A stretch of DNA of 64,000 nucleotides. Source: Actinoplanes sp. KI2 (GTDB lineage Bacteria > Actinomycetota > Actinomycetes > Mycobacteriales > Micromonosporaceae). The stretch is taken from assembly GCF_025630775.1 (NCBI RefSeq), contig NZ_JAOSZE010000026.1:94565-158564 (forward strand), in the 5' to 3' direction. The notes beneath the pieces are model-generated. The model did no database searches. It was given only the letters and a program-made list of their open reading frames with translations, and was not told the DNA's origin. Shown here piece after piece: positions 35,037 through 43,361 of the stretch (positions are counted from its first letter, which is position 1; every line of letters starts with the position of its first letter). The position numbers were made by a program, and so were the translations under genes.

Positions 35037-35163
35037 CGCACGCCCCGGCCAACACCGGCCCCCGCGCACCGCACGCCCCGGCCAACACCGGCCCCCGCGC
35101 ACCGCACGCCCCGGCCGGAGCCGGCCCCCGCGCACCGCACGCCCCGGCCGGAGCCGGCCCCGG
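35037..35163. repeat. 33-bp tandem repeat, 4 copies
   Basis: Units start at 35037, 35070, 35103 and 35136. Units 1 and 2 are identical, and units 3 and 4 share a small change in the middle. The array separates paaN from the ECH gene, within the operon, and contains no gene. Confidence 0.9.
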
Positions 35164-35195
35164 CGGATCGCGGGGCCCGGCTGCGGCGGCACGGC

Positions 35196-36890
35196 TCAGC
35201 CATCCGTGCCCTCCGGAGCGGGCACGTGGTGGCGGGACTGCAGGGCGAAGAACCGGCCGGTCACGTAGTAGTCGTCGGTCAGCGAGGCGGTGGCGGCCGG
35301 GTTGGCGCCGGTGCCGTGCAGATCGCTGAAGGCCGCGGTCTGGTTGACGAAGACGCCACCGGTGAGGTTTTCCGACAGGTGCACGCCGGCGTCGAGGGCG
35401 GCCTCCCGCGCGGCGTCGAGGATCTCGGGGGAGGTCGAATACACCGCGGCGGTCAGCGCGCCGTGCGCCCGGACCGTGTCGACGAACAGCCGCAGGCTCG
35501 CCGGGGTCGAGTCGGTGGCGATCAGGAACGACACCGGGCCGAACCACTCCCGGGTGTAGGTCTTGTCGTCGGCGGCGTCGAGCCGGACCACCACGGGCGT
35601 ACGGATCGTCGCGCTCGCGAACTGCTCGTCGGCGACCTCGGCGGACGGGTGCACGACGTTCGGCAGGGCGCCCGCCTCGGTGAGCCGGCCGAGGACGCCG
35701 TCGTTGACGATCGCGCCGAGCGTGCCGGCCGCGCGTTTCGGGTCGCCGAGCAGCTTGCCGAGGGCGGCGGCCAGGTCGGCCCCGAACTCGTCGAGGCTCT
35801 TGTGCCCGGCGTCGGTCTCGATGCCGTCCCGCGGGACCAGGATGTTCTGCGGGGTGGTGCACATCTGGCCGCTGTACAGCGAGAGCGAGAAGGACAGGTT
35901 GCGCAGCATGCCCTTGTAGTCGTCGGTGGAGTCGACGATCACCGTGTTGAGCCCGGACTTCTCGGTGTAGACGACGGCCTGCCGCGCGTTCGCCTCCAGC
36001 CAGTTGCCGAAGTCGCTGGACCCGGTGAAGTCGACGATCCGCACGTCGGGGTGGGTGGCGAGGGTGGCGGCGATGCCGTCGCCCGGCTCCTCGACGGCCA
36101 GGGTGACCAGGTCGGGGTTCTGCCCGGCCTCGGCGAGCACCTCGCGGCAGACCTGCACGGTGATGGCCAGCGGCAGCACCGCGCCGGGGTGCGGCTTGAC
36201 GATCACCGGGTTGCCCGTGACCAGGCTCGCGAACAGGCCGGGATAGCTGTTCCAGGTGGGGAACGTGGTGCAGCCGATCATCAGGGAGACGCCGCGGCCG
36301 ACCACGGTGGTGGTCTTCGCCAGCCGCAGCGGGTCGGCGCCGCGCTGCGGCTTGGCCCAGCCGGCGTCCCGCGGCATGCGGGTGGAGGCAGCCAGCGCAT
36401 AGGCCACCGCCTCGAGCGCGCGGTCCTGCGCGTGCGCGCCGCCGGCCTGGAACGCCATCACGAACGCCTGGCCGGTGGTGTGCTGGACGGCGTGGGCGAG
36501 CTCGAAGCTGCGCGCGTTGATCCGCTTGATGATCTCGGCGGCGACCCCGGCCCGGCCGTACGGCCCGGCGTCGCGCCAGGCCGGCGTCGCGGCGCGGGCC
36601 GCGGCGACCAGGGCGAGCGGGTCGGCCTTGGGATAGCTCACGCCCAGCTCGAGGCCGAACGGCGAGCGCTCCGAGGCGACCGAGCCGACCGCGCCGGGCA
36701 CCTCGATCGGGAAGGGTTTGCCGAGGAGGGCGGTGAATGCGCGCTCGCCCGCGGGCGCGGCGTCCTCACCGTAGACGGACTTGCTCGGCGATTCCGGGAA
36801 GGCGGACCAGTAGTCCCGCTCCCGCGCGGCCTCGATGGCCCGGTCGAGCAGCTCGCGATGCGTCTCGTACAACTCGGTCGGGGTTGTCAT
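35196..36890 (-). CDS. paaN: Phenylacetic acid degradation protein PaaN (aldehyde dehydrogenase family)
   Basis: 564 residues, matching the actinobacterial PaaN type rather than the PaaZ fusion. An N-terminal extension (1-110) leads to the NAD(P)-binding domain (PGLFASLVTGNPVIVKPHPGA near 220, VDFTGSSDFGNWLE near 290). The catalytic Cys is in YSGQMCTTPQNI near 345. It oxidises the ring-opened semialdehyde CoA ester. It is the first gene of the leftward paa operon, divergent from paaI across a 73-bp control region. Confidence 0.92.
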   Translation of the reverse strand: MTTPTELYETHRELLDRAIEAARERDYWSAFPESPSKSVYGEDAAPAGERAFTALLGKPFPIEVPGAVGSVASERSPFGLELGVSYPKADPLALVAAARAATPAWRDAGPYGRAGVAAEIIKRINARSFELAHAVQHTTGQAFVMAFQAGGAHAQDRALEAVAYALAASTRMPRDAGWAKPQRGADPLRLAKTTTVVGRGVSLMIGCTTFPTWNSYPGLFASLVTGNPVIVKPHPGAVLPLAITVQVCREVLAEAGQNPDLVTLAVEEPGDGIAATLATHPDVRIVDFTGSSDFGNWLEANARQAVVYTEKSGLNTVIVDSTDDYKGMLRNLSFSLSLYSGQMCTTPQNILVPRDGIETDAGHKSLDEFGADLAAALGKLLGDPKRAAGTLGAIVNDGVLGRLTEAGALPNVVHPSAEVADEQFASATIRTPVVVRLDAADDKTYTREWFGPVSFLIATDSTPASLRLFVDTVRAHGALTAAVYSTSPEILDAAREAALDAGVHLSENLTGGVFVNQTAAFSDLHGTGANPAATASLTDDYYVTGRFFALQSRHHVPAPEGTDG

Positions 36891-36925
36891 CTGCGCTCCA
36901 TTGCGGTTGGCTGTCCCTATTCTCT

Positions 36926-36939
36926 ACCGAACGCTCGGT
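36926..36939. promoter_or_regulatory. Putative PaaR (TetR) operator
   Basis: ACCGAACGCTCGGT is an inverted repeat (ACCGA/TCGGT around four bases) in the gap between divergent paaN and paaI. Its ACCGA...TCGGT form is typical of TetR operators. One site could control both paa units through the TetR protein encoded two genes away. Not experimentally shown. Confidence 0.65.
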
Positions 36940-36963
36940 CGGTTATCAAGCCCGGAGGTGAAG

Positions 36964-37368
36964 GTGGCACGGACCCCGGCACACGACATGTTCGACCGCG
37001 ACACCGCGTCCAAGGCGCTCGGCATCGAACTGCTCGACGCGGGGAACGGGCAGGCCACGGTGCGGATGACCATCACCGGCGACATGATCAACGGGCACGC
37101 GATGACGCACGGCGGCTACGTCTTCATGGTGGCCGACACAGCGTTCGCGTGTGCCTGCAACAGCAAAGGCCCGGTGACCGTGGCGGCCGGCGGGGACATC
37201 GCTTTCCTGCGGCCCACGCGAGCGGGCGACGTGCTCACGGCGTACGCGAAAGAGAGGGTGACCCAAGGTCGCAGCGGCATCTACGACGTCACCGTGACCT
37301 GCGACGGCGAGGTGGTCGCCGAGTTCCGCGGCCGCAGCCGGGTGATCGACCGGGACGGCACGCCGTGA
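36964..37368 (+). CDS. paaI: Hydroxyphenylacetyl-CoA thioesterase PaaI
   Basis: 134 residues with a hot-dog fold. The family motif NGHAMTHGGYVFMVADTAFA at 41-60 holds the catalytic Asp. It releases CoA from dead-end phenylacetyl-CoA derivatives. GTG 36964 lies five bases after GGAGG; GTG 36958 would be too close to it. Its stop overlaps the regulator start (GTGA). Confidence 0.93.
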   Translation: MARTPAHDMFDRDTASKALGIELLDAGNGQATVRMTITGDMINGHAMTHGGYVFMVADTAFACACNSKGPVTVAAGGDIAFLRPTRAGDVLTAYAKERVTQGRSGIYDVTVTCDGEVVAEFRGRSRVIDRDGTP

Positions 37369-37955
37369 CCGCGCCACGCCGCCGCGGTCGCCCCGGCCAT
37401 GATCAGGACGCGGTGCTGGCCGCCGCCGTGCGGCTGTTCAACGAGCGCGGCTACGACGCCACCAGCATGTTCGACATCGCCGAGTCGCTCGGCATCACCA
37501 AGTCGAGCGTCTATCACCACATCAGCGGCAAGGAGCAGTTGCTGCAGATGGCGATGGACCGGGCGCTCGACGGGCTTTTCGAGGCGGCCGAGGAGGTCGA
37601 CGATCTCGACCTGCCCGCGCTCGACCGGCTCGAGCGGCTGATCCGGCGCAGCGTGGTCGTGCTGGCCGAGCGCTTCGAGTTCGTGACGGTGCTGCTGCGG
37701 GTCCGCGGCAACACCGCGGTCGAGCAGCACGCCCTCGTTCGTCGCCGGGAGTTCGACGCGCTCGTCACCGGCCTGGTGAAACAGGCGCAGACCGAAGGCT
37801 CCGTACGGGTGGATGTCGACCCGGCCACCGCGGCCCGCCTGCTGCTCGGCATGGTCAACTCGCTGACCGAGTGGTACAAACCGCGCCCGGGTGGCAATGT
37901 CGACGCGATCGCCGACGCCGTCACCGCGATCGCCTTCGAGGGACTGCGCCTCTAG
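37365..37955 (+). CDS. paaR: TetR-family regulator of phenylacetate degradation (PaaR-like)
   Basis: 196 residues. The HTH is at about 12-58 with ESLGITKSSVYHHISGKEQLL. The ligand domain contains FEFVTVLLRVRGNT near 105, as in actinobacterial paa repressors that release DNA on binding phenylacetyl-CoA; that ligand is inferred from family context. Co-translated with paaI. The probable operator is the palindrome at 36926-36939. The final codons and stop lie in a duplicated 26-bp unit. Confidence 0.88.
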   Translation: MTAPRRRGRPGHDQDAVLAAAVRLFNERGYDATSMFDIAESLGITKSSVYHHISGKEQLLQMAMDRALDGLFEAAEEVDDLDLPALDRLERLIRRSVVVLAERFEFVTVLLRVRGNTAVEQHALVRRREFDALVTGLVKQAQTEGSVRVDVDPATAARLLLGMVNSLTEWYKPRPGGNVDAIADAVTAIAFEGLRL

Positions 37956-37984
37956 GAGCCTTCGAGGGACTGCGCCTCTAGGAG
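37933..37984. repeat. 26-bp tandem duplication at the paaR/paaK junction
   Basis: Two perfect 26-bp copies (37933-37958, 37959-37984). Copy 1 holds the last paaR codons and its TAG stop; copy 2 ends in TAGGAG, which becomes the AGGAGG ribosome-binding site of paaK. The duplication thus moves the paaK start 26 bases away from the paaR stop. Confidence 0.95.
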
Positions 37985-37990
37985 GTTGAC

Positions 37991-39307
37991 GTGCAGGACC
38001 GCTCTCCCCGCCCGGAGGATCTCGACCCGATCGAGCGCGCCTCGGTCGACGAGTTGCGCGCGCTGCAGCTCGACCGGCTGCGGTGGTCGCTGAAGCACGC
38101 GTACGAGAATGTTCCGCACTACCGCAGGATGTTCGACGAGCATCAGGTCCACCCGTCCGACCTGCATGAACTCGCCGATCTCGGGAAGTTCCCGTGCACC
38201 GACAAGGCCGCGCTGCGCGCCAACTACCCGTTCGGCATGTTCGCCGTGCCCCGCGAGCAGATCGCCCGGATCCACGCCTCCTCCGGGACGACCGGCCGCC
38301 CGACCGTGGTCGGCTACACCCGGGACGACCTGCGCACCTGGGCCTCGGTGATGGCCCGGTCGATCCGCGCGTCCGGCGGCCGGCCCGGCGATCGAGTGCA
38401 CATCGCGTACGGATATGGGCTGTTCACCGGCGGTCTGGGCGCGCATTACGGCGCCGAGGAGCTGGGCTGCACGGTGATCCCGGTCTCCGGCGGCATGACC
38501 GAGCGCCAGGTCCGCCTGATCACGGACTTCGAGCCCGAGATCATCATGGTCACGCCGAGTTACCTGCTGGCCATCGTGGACGAGATGGAGCGCCAAGGCG
38601 TGGATCCCCGGGCCACGTCGCTGCAGATCGGCATCTTCGGCGCCGAGCCGTGGACCCAGGAGCTGCGCCGCGAGATCGAGGAGCGCCTCGACATGCACGC
38701 GCTCGACATCTATGGCCTATCCGAGGTGATGGGGCCGGGCGTGGCCAACGAATGCATCGAGAGCAAGGACGGCCCGCACATCTGGGAGGACCATTTCTAC
38801 CCGGAGATCATCGATCCGCTGACCGGCGAGGTGCTGCCCGACGGCGAGGCCGGCGAGCTGGTCTTCACGTCGCTGACCAAGCAGGCGATGCCGGTGATCC
38901 GCTACCGCACCCGCGACCTCACCCGGCTGCTGCCCGGCACCGCGCGCCCGATGCGCCGGATGGAGAAGATCACCGGCCGCTCCGACGACATGATCATCCT
39001 CCGTGGGGTGAATCTCTTCCCGACCCAGATCGAGGAGCTGATCTGCCGCACGCCCGCGCTCGCGCCACACTTCCAGTGCGTGCTGACCCGGGACGGCCGC
39101 CTCGACGCCCTCACGGTCCGGGTGGAACGCCGCCACGAGACAAACCCCGAGGTGGCCGCGCAGGCGGGCAACGACCTGGTCACCGCGATCAAGAACAACA
39201 TCGGAGTTTCCGTACGGGTGGAAGTCATCGAACCCGACGGCGTGGAGCGGTCGATGGGCAAGATGCGGCGCATCGTCGACCTTCGCGGCAGTGGGCCGAC
39301 GGGTTAG
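37991..39307 (+). CDS. paaK: Phenylacetate-CoA ligase PaaK
   Basis: 438 residues, family length. It activates phenylacetate with ATP and CoA, the first step of the pathway. Motifs: HASSGTTGRPTVVGYT near 95 (phosphate loop), IDIYGLSEVMGPGVA near 240 and YRTRDLTRLLPG near 305, then the C-terminal lid domain with GRSDDMIILRGVNLFP near 332. GTG start with AGGAGG six bases upstream, supplied by the duplicated junction. Confidence 0.96.
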   Translation: MQDRSPRPEDLDPIERASVDELRALQLDRLRWSLKHAYENVPHYRRMFDEHQVHPSDLHELADLGKFPCTDKAALRANYPFGMFAVPREQIARIHASSGTTGRPTVVGYTRDDLRTWASVMARSIRASGGRPGDRVHIAYGYGLFTGGLGAHYGAEELGCTVIPVSGGMTERQVRLITDFEPEIIMVTPSYLLAIVDEMERQGVDPRATSLQIGIFGAEPWTQELRREIEERLDMHALDIYGLSEVMGPGVANECIESKDGPHIWEDHFYPEIIDPLTGEVLPDGEAGELVFTSLTKQAMPVIRYRTRDLTRLLPGTARPMRRMEKITGRSDDMIILRGVNLFPTQIEELICRTPALAPHFQCVLTRDGRLDALTVRVERRHETNPEVAAQAGNDLVTAIKNNIGVSVRVEVIEPDGVERSMGKMRRIVDLRGSGPTG

Positions 39308-39318
39308 CGTTGGCGGCG

Positions 39319-40500
39319 ATGCGTAAACGGATCATGATGTGCGGCGCCGCGCTCGCCCTCGCGGGGTGCGCGTCACCGTCGCCCGCCGCCGCGCCCCCTT
39401 TCTCGGCGTCGCCGTCACCGTCACCGTCGGTGGCGCTCCCCGTATCGCCCTCCGTGTCGCCGACGCCGAGCGCCGACTGCGTCACCCGGGCCCTCGGGCG
39501 GCTCACGCTCGCCGAGCAGGCCGGACAGCTGCTCATGGTCGGCACCGGGGTGGACGCGCCGAGCGGCCTCGGCGACAGCGTCCGCCGGTACAACCTGGGC
39601 GGGGTCTTCCTGCACGGCCGCAGCACGCGGGACGCGGCCGCGCTCCGCGCCGACATCGCGGTGCTGCAGAAACGGGCCGCGCTGCCGCTGCTGGTCTCGC
39701 TCGACCAGGAGGGCGGCAGCGTACAGACGCTGAAGGGCCCGGACTTCCCGCGGCTGCCGTCGGCGCAGAAACTGGGCGCCGCACCGGCCGCGACGATCCG
39801 CGACACCACCCGGGACAGCGCCCGCCGGCTGGCCGGGATCGGGGTGAACATCAACCTCGCGCCGGTCGCCGACACCGTCCCGGCCGCGCTCGGCGAGGGG
39901 AACCCGCCGATCGGCTACTGGCACCGGCAGTTCGGCTCCGACCCGGCGCTGGTCGCCGCCGACATGCGCGCGGTGGTGCCGGCGAGCCAGGACGCCGGGG
40001 TGCTGACCACGCTCAAACACTTCCCGGGCCTCGGCCGGGTGCGGGCGAACACGGACACGTCGACCAAGGCGGTCGACGCCACGGCGACCGCGAACGATCC
40101 CTACCTCGAGCCGTTCCGGGCCGGCATCGAGTCCGGGTCGGCGGCGGTGATGATCTCGTCGGCCAGCTATCCGCGGCTCGACGACGACGCGATCGCGGCC
40201 TTCTCCAAGCCGATCGTGACCGGGCTGCTGCGCGACCGGCTGGGCTTCCGCGGGCTGATCATGTCGGACGACCTGGGCGCCGCGGTCGCGCTGAACGGCG
40301 TGCCGGTGGGCGAGCGGGCGGTACGCTTCATCGCCGCCGGCGGCGACCAGGTGCTCACCATCCGGCCACCGGACGCGGCGCCGATGGTGGCCGCCTTGAT
40401 CGACCGGGCGGGGCACGACGCCGCCTTCCGATCCCGCGTGACCGACGCGGCCCAGCACGTCTTGCGGGCCAAGGAGCGCGCGGGCCTCCTGCGCTGCTGA
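39319..40500 (+). CDS. Glycoside hydrolase family 3 lipoprotein (beta-N-acetylglucosaminidase-like)
   Basis: 393 residues. A lipoprotein signal at 1-17 ends in the lipobox LAGC. A Ser/Pro linker (18-50) follows, then a GH3 domain: VSLDQEGGSVQTLKGPDFP near 130, TTLKHFPGLGRVRANTDTST near 232 (the NagZ-type KHFPG-x-G loop) and MSDDLGAAV near 314 with the nucleophile Asp. It should remove N-acetylglucosamine from cell-wall fragments at the outer face of the membrane. It starts 11 bases after paaK but looks functionally separate. Confidence 0.9.
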   Translation: MRKRIMMCGAALALAGCASPSPAAAPPFSASPSPSPSVALPVSPSVSPTPSADCVTRALGRLTLAEQAGQLLMVGTGVDAPSGLGDSVRRYNLGGVFLHGRSTRDAAALRADIAVLQKRAALPLLVSLDQEGGSVQTLKGPDFPRLPSAQKLGAAPAATIRDTTRDSARRLAGIGVNINLAPVADTVPAALGEGNPPIGYWHRQFGSDPALVAADMRAVVPASQDAGVLTTLKHFPGLGRVRANTDTSTKAVDATATANDPYLEPFRAGIESGSAAVMISSASYPRLDDDAIAAFSKPIVTGLLRDRLGFRGLIMSDDLGAAVALNGVPVGERAVRFIAAGGDQVLTIRPPDAAPMVAALIDRAGHDAAFRSRVTDAAQHVLRAKERAGLLRC

Positions 40501-41075
40501 CCACCACGACACCGCAGCGGGCCACTGCCGGCACACGCCACCGCACGCCCCTGCGCGGCACCCGCGCCGCACGCCCCGCGCGTCACCACGCCGCACGCCC
40601 CCACGCGGCACCACCGGCACGCCCCCACCCGGCACCACCCGCACGCCCCCGCGCGGCACCACCCGCACGCCCCCACGCGGCACCACCCGCACGCCCTCGC
40701 GCGGCACCACCCGCACGCCCTCGCGCGGCACCACCCGCACGCCCCCACGCGGCACCACCCGCACGCCCCCACGCGGCACCACCCGCACGCCCCCACGCGG
40801 CACCACCCGCACGCCCCCACGCGGCAGCACCACTGCACGCGCCAGCGGCACACCATCGCACGCCCTCGCGGCACACCGCTGCACCTTGCGGCACACCACC
40901 GCACGGCACCACAACCGCACGGCCCCGCGCGGCACCACAACCGCACGGCCCCGCGCGGCACCACCCCCGCACACCGCTGCGTGCCACTGCGGCCACGCGC
41001 AACCGCGTCGTCGCGTGGCATCGCCGTCGCGGGGCACCTCCGTCCCGCGGCACCGGATTTCCGGGCGGCGCTCCC
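40501..41075. other. Intergenic region dominated by minisatellite DNA
   Basis: 575 bp between the convergent GH3 and LacI genes. The 24-bp array at 40592-40831 lies in the middle, flanked by degenerate GC-rich sequence of the same composition (ACGCCCC and GCACCAC motifs). No gene or clear terminator. Confidence 0.75.
40592..40831. repeat. 24-bp tandem repeat, about 10 copies
   Basis: Ten head-to-tail 24-bp units, starting at 40592 and each beginning CGCACGCCCC (one variant GGCACGCCCC) and ending GGCACCACC. Units differ at one to three positions. There are no spacers, so this is not CRISPR. The unit length is divisible by three, so all six frames stay open and give false ORFs. Confidence 0.92.
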
Positions 41076-42071
41076 CTATGCCGGCCGGGGTGGGGCTGTG
41101 CTTCCTCGCACCACCAGGTGCGGGACCAGGACCGTTTCCATCCGGGCGGTGCGGCCGGCGTCGAGGCGGGACACTGCGGCCTGCACCGCGTGCCGGGCCT
41201 GGGCCGGGGCGTCCTGGTTGACCGAGGTCAGGTCGATGTGGGCCAGGCGGGCCAGCGTGCTGTCGTCGTACCCGACCACGGAGACCTGGCCCGGCACGTC
41301 GACGCCGGCCCGGACGAACGCGTCCATCACGCCCACCGCGAGCCGGTCGTTGGACGCCACCACGGCGGTGGGCAGGACGTGTTCCGCGATGATGCGCCGG
41401 CCGGCGCGTACACCTCCTTCTTCCGTGTGATCGCCGGGCAGGACCTCGGCGACCAGGCCGGCCCGCCGCATCGCCCGGCGATAGCCGCGGCGGCGATTCG
41501 CGGCCACGGCGCCGCGGCCGCCGTCCACAAAGGTGATCCGGCTGTGTCCGAGAGCGATCAGATGGTGCAGCGCCGCGTCGACGCCCACGTCCTCGGCCGG
41601 GCGCACGACGTCCACATCGGCGTCGGCGACCGGGCGGCCGACCACCACGCACGGGACCTGGGCGGCCAGCTTGTCGAGCCCGGCGTCGGACGCATCCGGC
41701 CCGAGCAGGATCAGCGCCTCGCAGCGGAAGTCGAGCAGGGTCTCGATCGCGCGCTCCTCGTCGCGACTGCGGGTCAGCGTGGACAGCACCACCTCGTAGC
41801 CCGCCTGGTCGGCCTCGGCGTGCACCTCTTCCACCAGCTCGGCGTGGAACGGGTTGCGCACGTCGAGCAGCACGCCGAGCAGGTGACGGCGGCGGCGGGC
41901 GAGCAGGCTGGCCGTGCGGTCGGCGCGATAGGACAGGTCGGCGGCGGCCGCGAGGACCCGTTCCCGGGTCTCGGCGCTCGGGCCCGGCGCCCCGCGGAGA
42001 ACGAGGGACACCGATGCGGTCGAGACGCCGGCGCGCGCGGCGACGTCGGCGAGTCGCGGTCGCTGATCCAC
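41076..42071 (-). CDS. LacI-family transcriptional regulator
   Basis: 331 residues. The N-terminal HTH (RLADVAARAGVSTASVSLVLRG, residues 5-26) and hinge (LSYRADRTASLLARRR) precede a periplasmic-binding-like sensor domain with LLGVLLDVRNPFHAELVEEV near 63. GTG 42071 has GGGGAG seven bases upstream and was preferred to ATG 42104, which gives an atypical N-terminus. It is divergent from the Gfo/Idh gene, with a perfect palindrome between them. A sugar or sugar acid should be the inducer. Confidence 0.9.
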   Translation of the reverse strand: MDQRPRLADVAARAGVSTASVSLVLRGAPGPSAETRERVLAAAADLSYRADRTASLLARRRRHLLGVLLDVRNPFHAELVEEVHAEADQAGYEVVLSTLTRSRDEERAIETLLDFRCEALILLGPDASDAGLDKLAAQVPCVVVGRPVADADVDVVRPAEDVGVDAALHHLIALGHSRITFVDGGRGAVAANRRRGYRRAMRRAGLVAEVLPGDHTEEGGVRAGRRIIAEHVLPTAVVASNDRLAVGVMDAFVRAGVDVPGQVSVVGYDDSTLARLAHIDLTSVNQDAPAQARHAVQAAVSRLDAGRTARMETVLVPHLVVRGSTAPPRPA

Positions 42072-42131
42072 TGAATCACTCCCCGTGCAGGACTTGACAC
42101 ACATCGAGATCGACTCAGATAGTACAGGGAC

Positions 42132-42145
42132 TTAAAGCGCTTTAA
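42132..42145. promoter_or_regulatory. Putative LacI-family operator
   Basis: TTAAAGCGCTTTAA is a perfect 14-bp palindrome with a central CG, the form bound by LacI-family proteins. It lies 61 bp before the regulator start and 24 bp before the Gfo/Idh start, so one site could repress both. Confidence 0.75.
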
Positions 42146-42168
42146 AAGCATCGCCCCTGGAGGTCCCC

Positions 42169-43350
42169 ATGACCCAACCGTCGTCTCAGCCGCCCATCGG
42201 CGTGGCGGTGGTCGGGGCCGGCATGGTCGGCCGCGCCCACGCCAACGCCTATCGCGGCGCCGCCACCGTCTTCGGTCTCGACCTGCCCGCCCCCCGGCTG
42301 GTGGCGGTCGCCGACCTGCACGAGCCGTTCGCCGCCGACGCGGCCGCCCGTTACGGCTTCGCCCGCGCCGAGACCGACTGGCGCGCCGTCGTCGAGTCCC
42401 CGGAGGTCGACGCCGTCAGCGTCGCCGTCGCCAACGGCCTGCACCGCGAGATCACCGAGGCCGCCCTGGCCGCAGGCAAGCACGTGCTCTGCGAAAAGCC
42501 GCTCGCCCCGTCGATCGCCGACGCGCAGGCCATGGTGGCGGCAGCCGCCGCCGCGCCCGACCTGGTCGACGCGGTCGGCTTCACGTTCCGCCGCTCCCCC
42601 GCGATCAACGCGATCAAGCAGCAGGTCGAGGGCGCGCTCGGCCCGGTCCGCCACTTCGTCGGCAACTACTGGTGCGACTATGGCTACGACCCTGGCCGCC
42701 CGATGAGCTGGCGCTATCTGGGCGGCCCCGGCAGCGGCGTGCTGGCCGACATCGGCAGCCACATGGTCGACCTCGCCGAGTTCTTCTGCGGCCGCACCGT
42801 CGGCGTGCAGGGCACCACGATGGCCACCCTGGTGAAGGACCGGCCCCGCGCGCTCGGCGTGGCCGTGGGCCACGCCGGCGGCGTCCAGGTCAGTGACGAG
42901 CGCATCCCGGTGGAGAACGAGGACGTCTGCACCTTCACCACGTCGTACGCGAGCGGCGCGGTGGGCACGTTCTCGCTGTCCCGAGTCGCCTTCGGCCACG
43001 CCAACACACTCCGGATCGACCTGTTCTGCGAGAACGGGACGGCCTCGTTCGACCTGACCCGTCCGGCCGAGTTCACCATCACCGATGCCGGCCCGGCCAT
43101 CCCGGTCAACGGCGTGCGCACCGTCCACATCGGCCCTTGGCACCCGTACGCCGGGCGCGGACTGCCGATGGACTTCCCCACCGTCGGCCACGGGCAGAAC
43201 GACTTCTTCGTCTACCAGGCCCGCGCGTTCCTCGACCAGATCGCCGGTTCGGAAACCCTCCCGCCCTGCCCCGACATGGCGCACGGCCTGCACAACCTGC
43301 GTGTCCTCGATGCGGTCGTCTCCGCCACCGACAAGCCCGTCCAGCTCTGA
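42169..43350 (+). CDS. Gfo/Idh/MocA-family sugar oxidoreductase
   Basis: 393 residues. Rossmann fold at 9-40 (VAVVGAGMVGRAHANAYRG), the conserved EKPL segment (VLCEKPLAPSIADAQAM near 108) and a C-terminal substrate domain with GGPGSGVLADIGSHMVDLAE near 185, containing the His/Asp catalytic pair. It oxidises or reduces a sugar or cyclitol with NAD(P). It is first in a two-gene operon with the isomerase at 43362 and is probably controlled by the adjacent LacI protein. Confidence 0.9.
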   Translation: MTQPSSQPPIGVAVVGAGMVGRAHANAYRGAATVFGLDLPAPRLVAVADLHEPFAADAAARYGFARAETDWRAVVESPEVDAVSVAVANGLHREITEAALAAGKHVLCEKPLAPSIADAQAMVAAAAAAPDLVDAVGFTFRRSPAINAIKQQVEGALGPVRHFVGNYWCDYGYDPGRPMSWRYLGGPGSGVLADIGSHMVDLAEFFCGRTVGVQGTTMATLVKDRPRALGVAVGHAGGVQVSDERIPVENEDVCTFTTSYASGAVGTFSLSRVAFGHANTLRIDLFCENGTASFDLTRPAEFTITDAGPAIPVNGVRTVHIGPWHPYAGRGLPMDFPTVGHGQNDFFVYQARAFLDQIAGSETLPPCPDMAHGLHNLRVLDAVVSATDKPVQL

Positions 43351-43361
43351 GGAGTCCCCCG

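Noticed and set aside
40592..40831. CRISPR-like regular repeat array
   Set aside because: Units are head-to-tail with no unique spacers, and no cas genes are nearby; it is a minisatellite.
40583..41053. Minus-strand frames with repeated GACGWCRV or AGGAAWGR
   Set aside because: The 24-bp period keeps every frame open; none has a start signal or codon bias.
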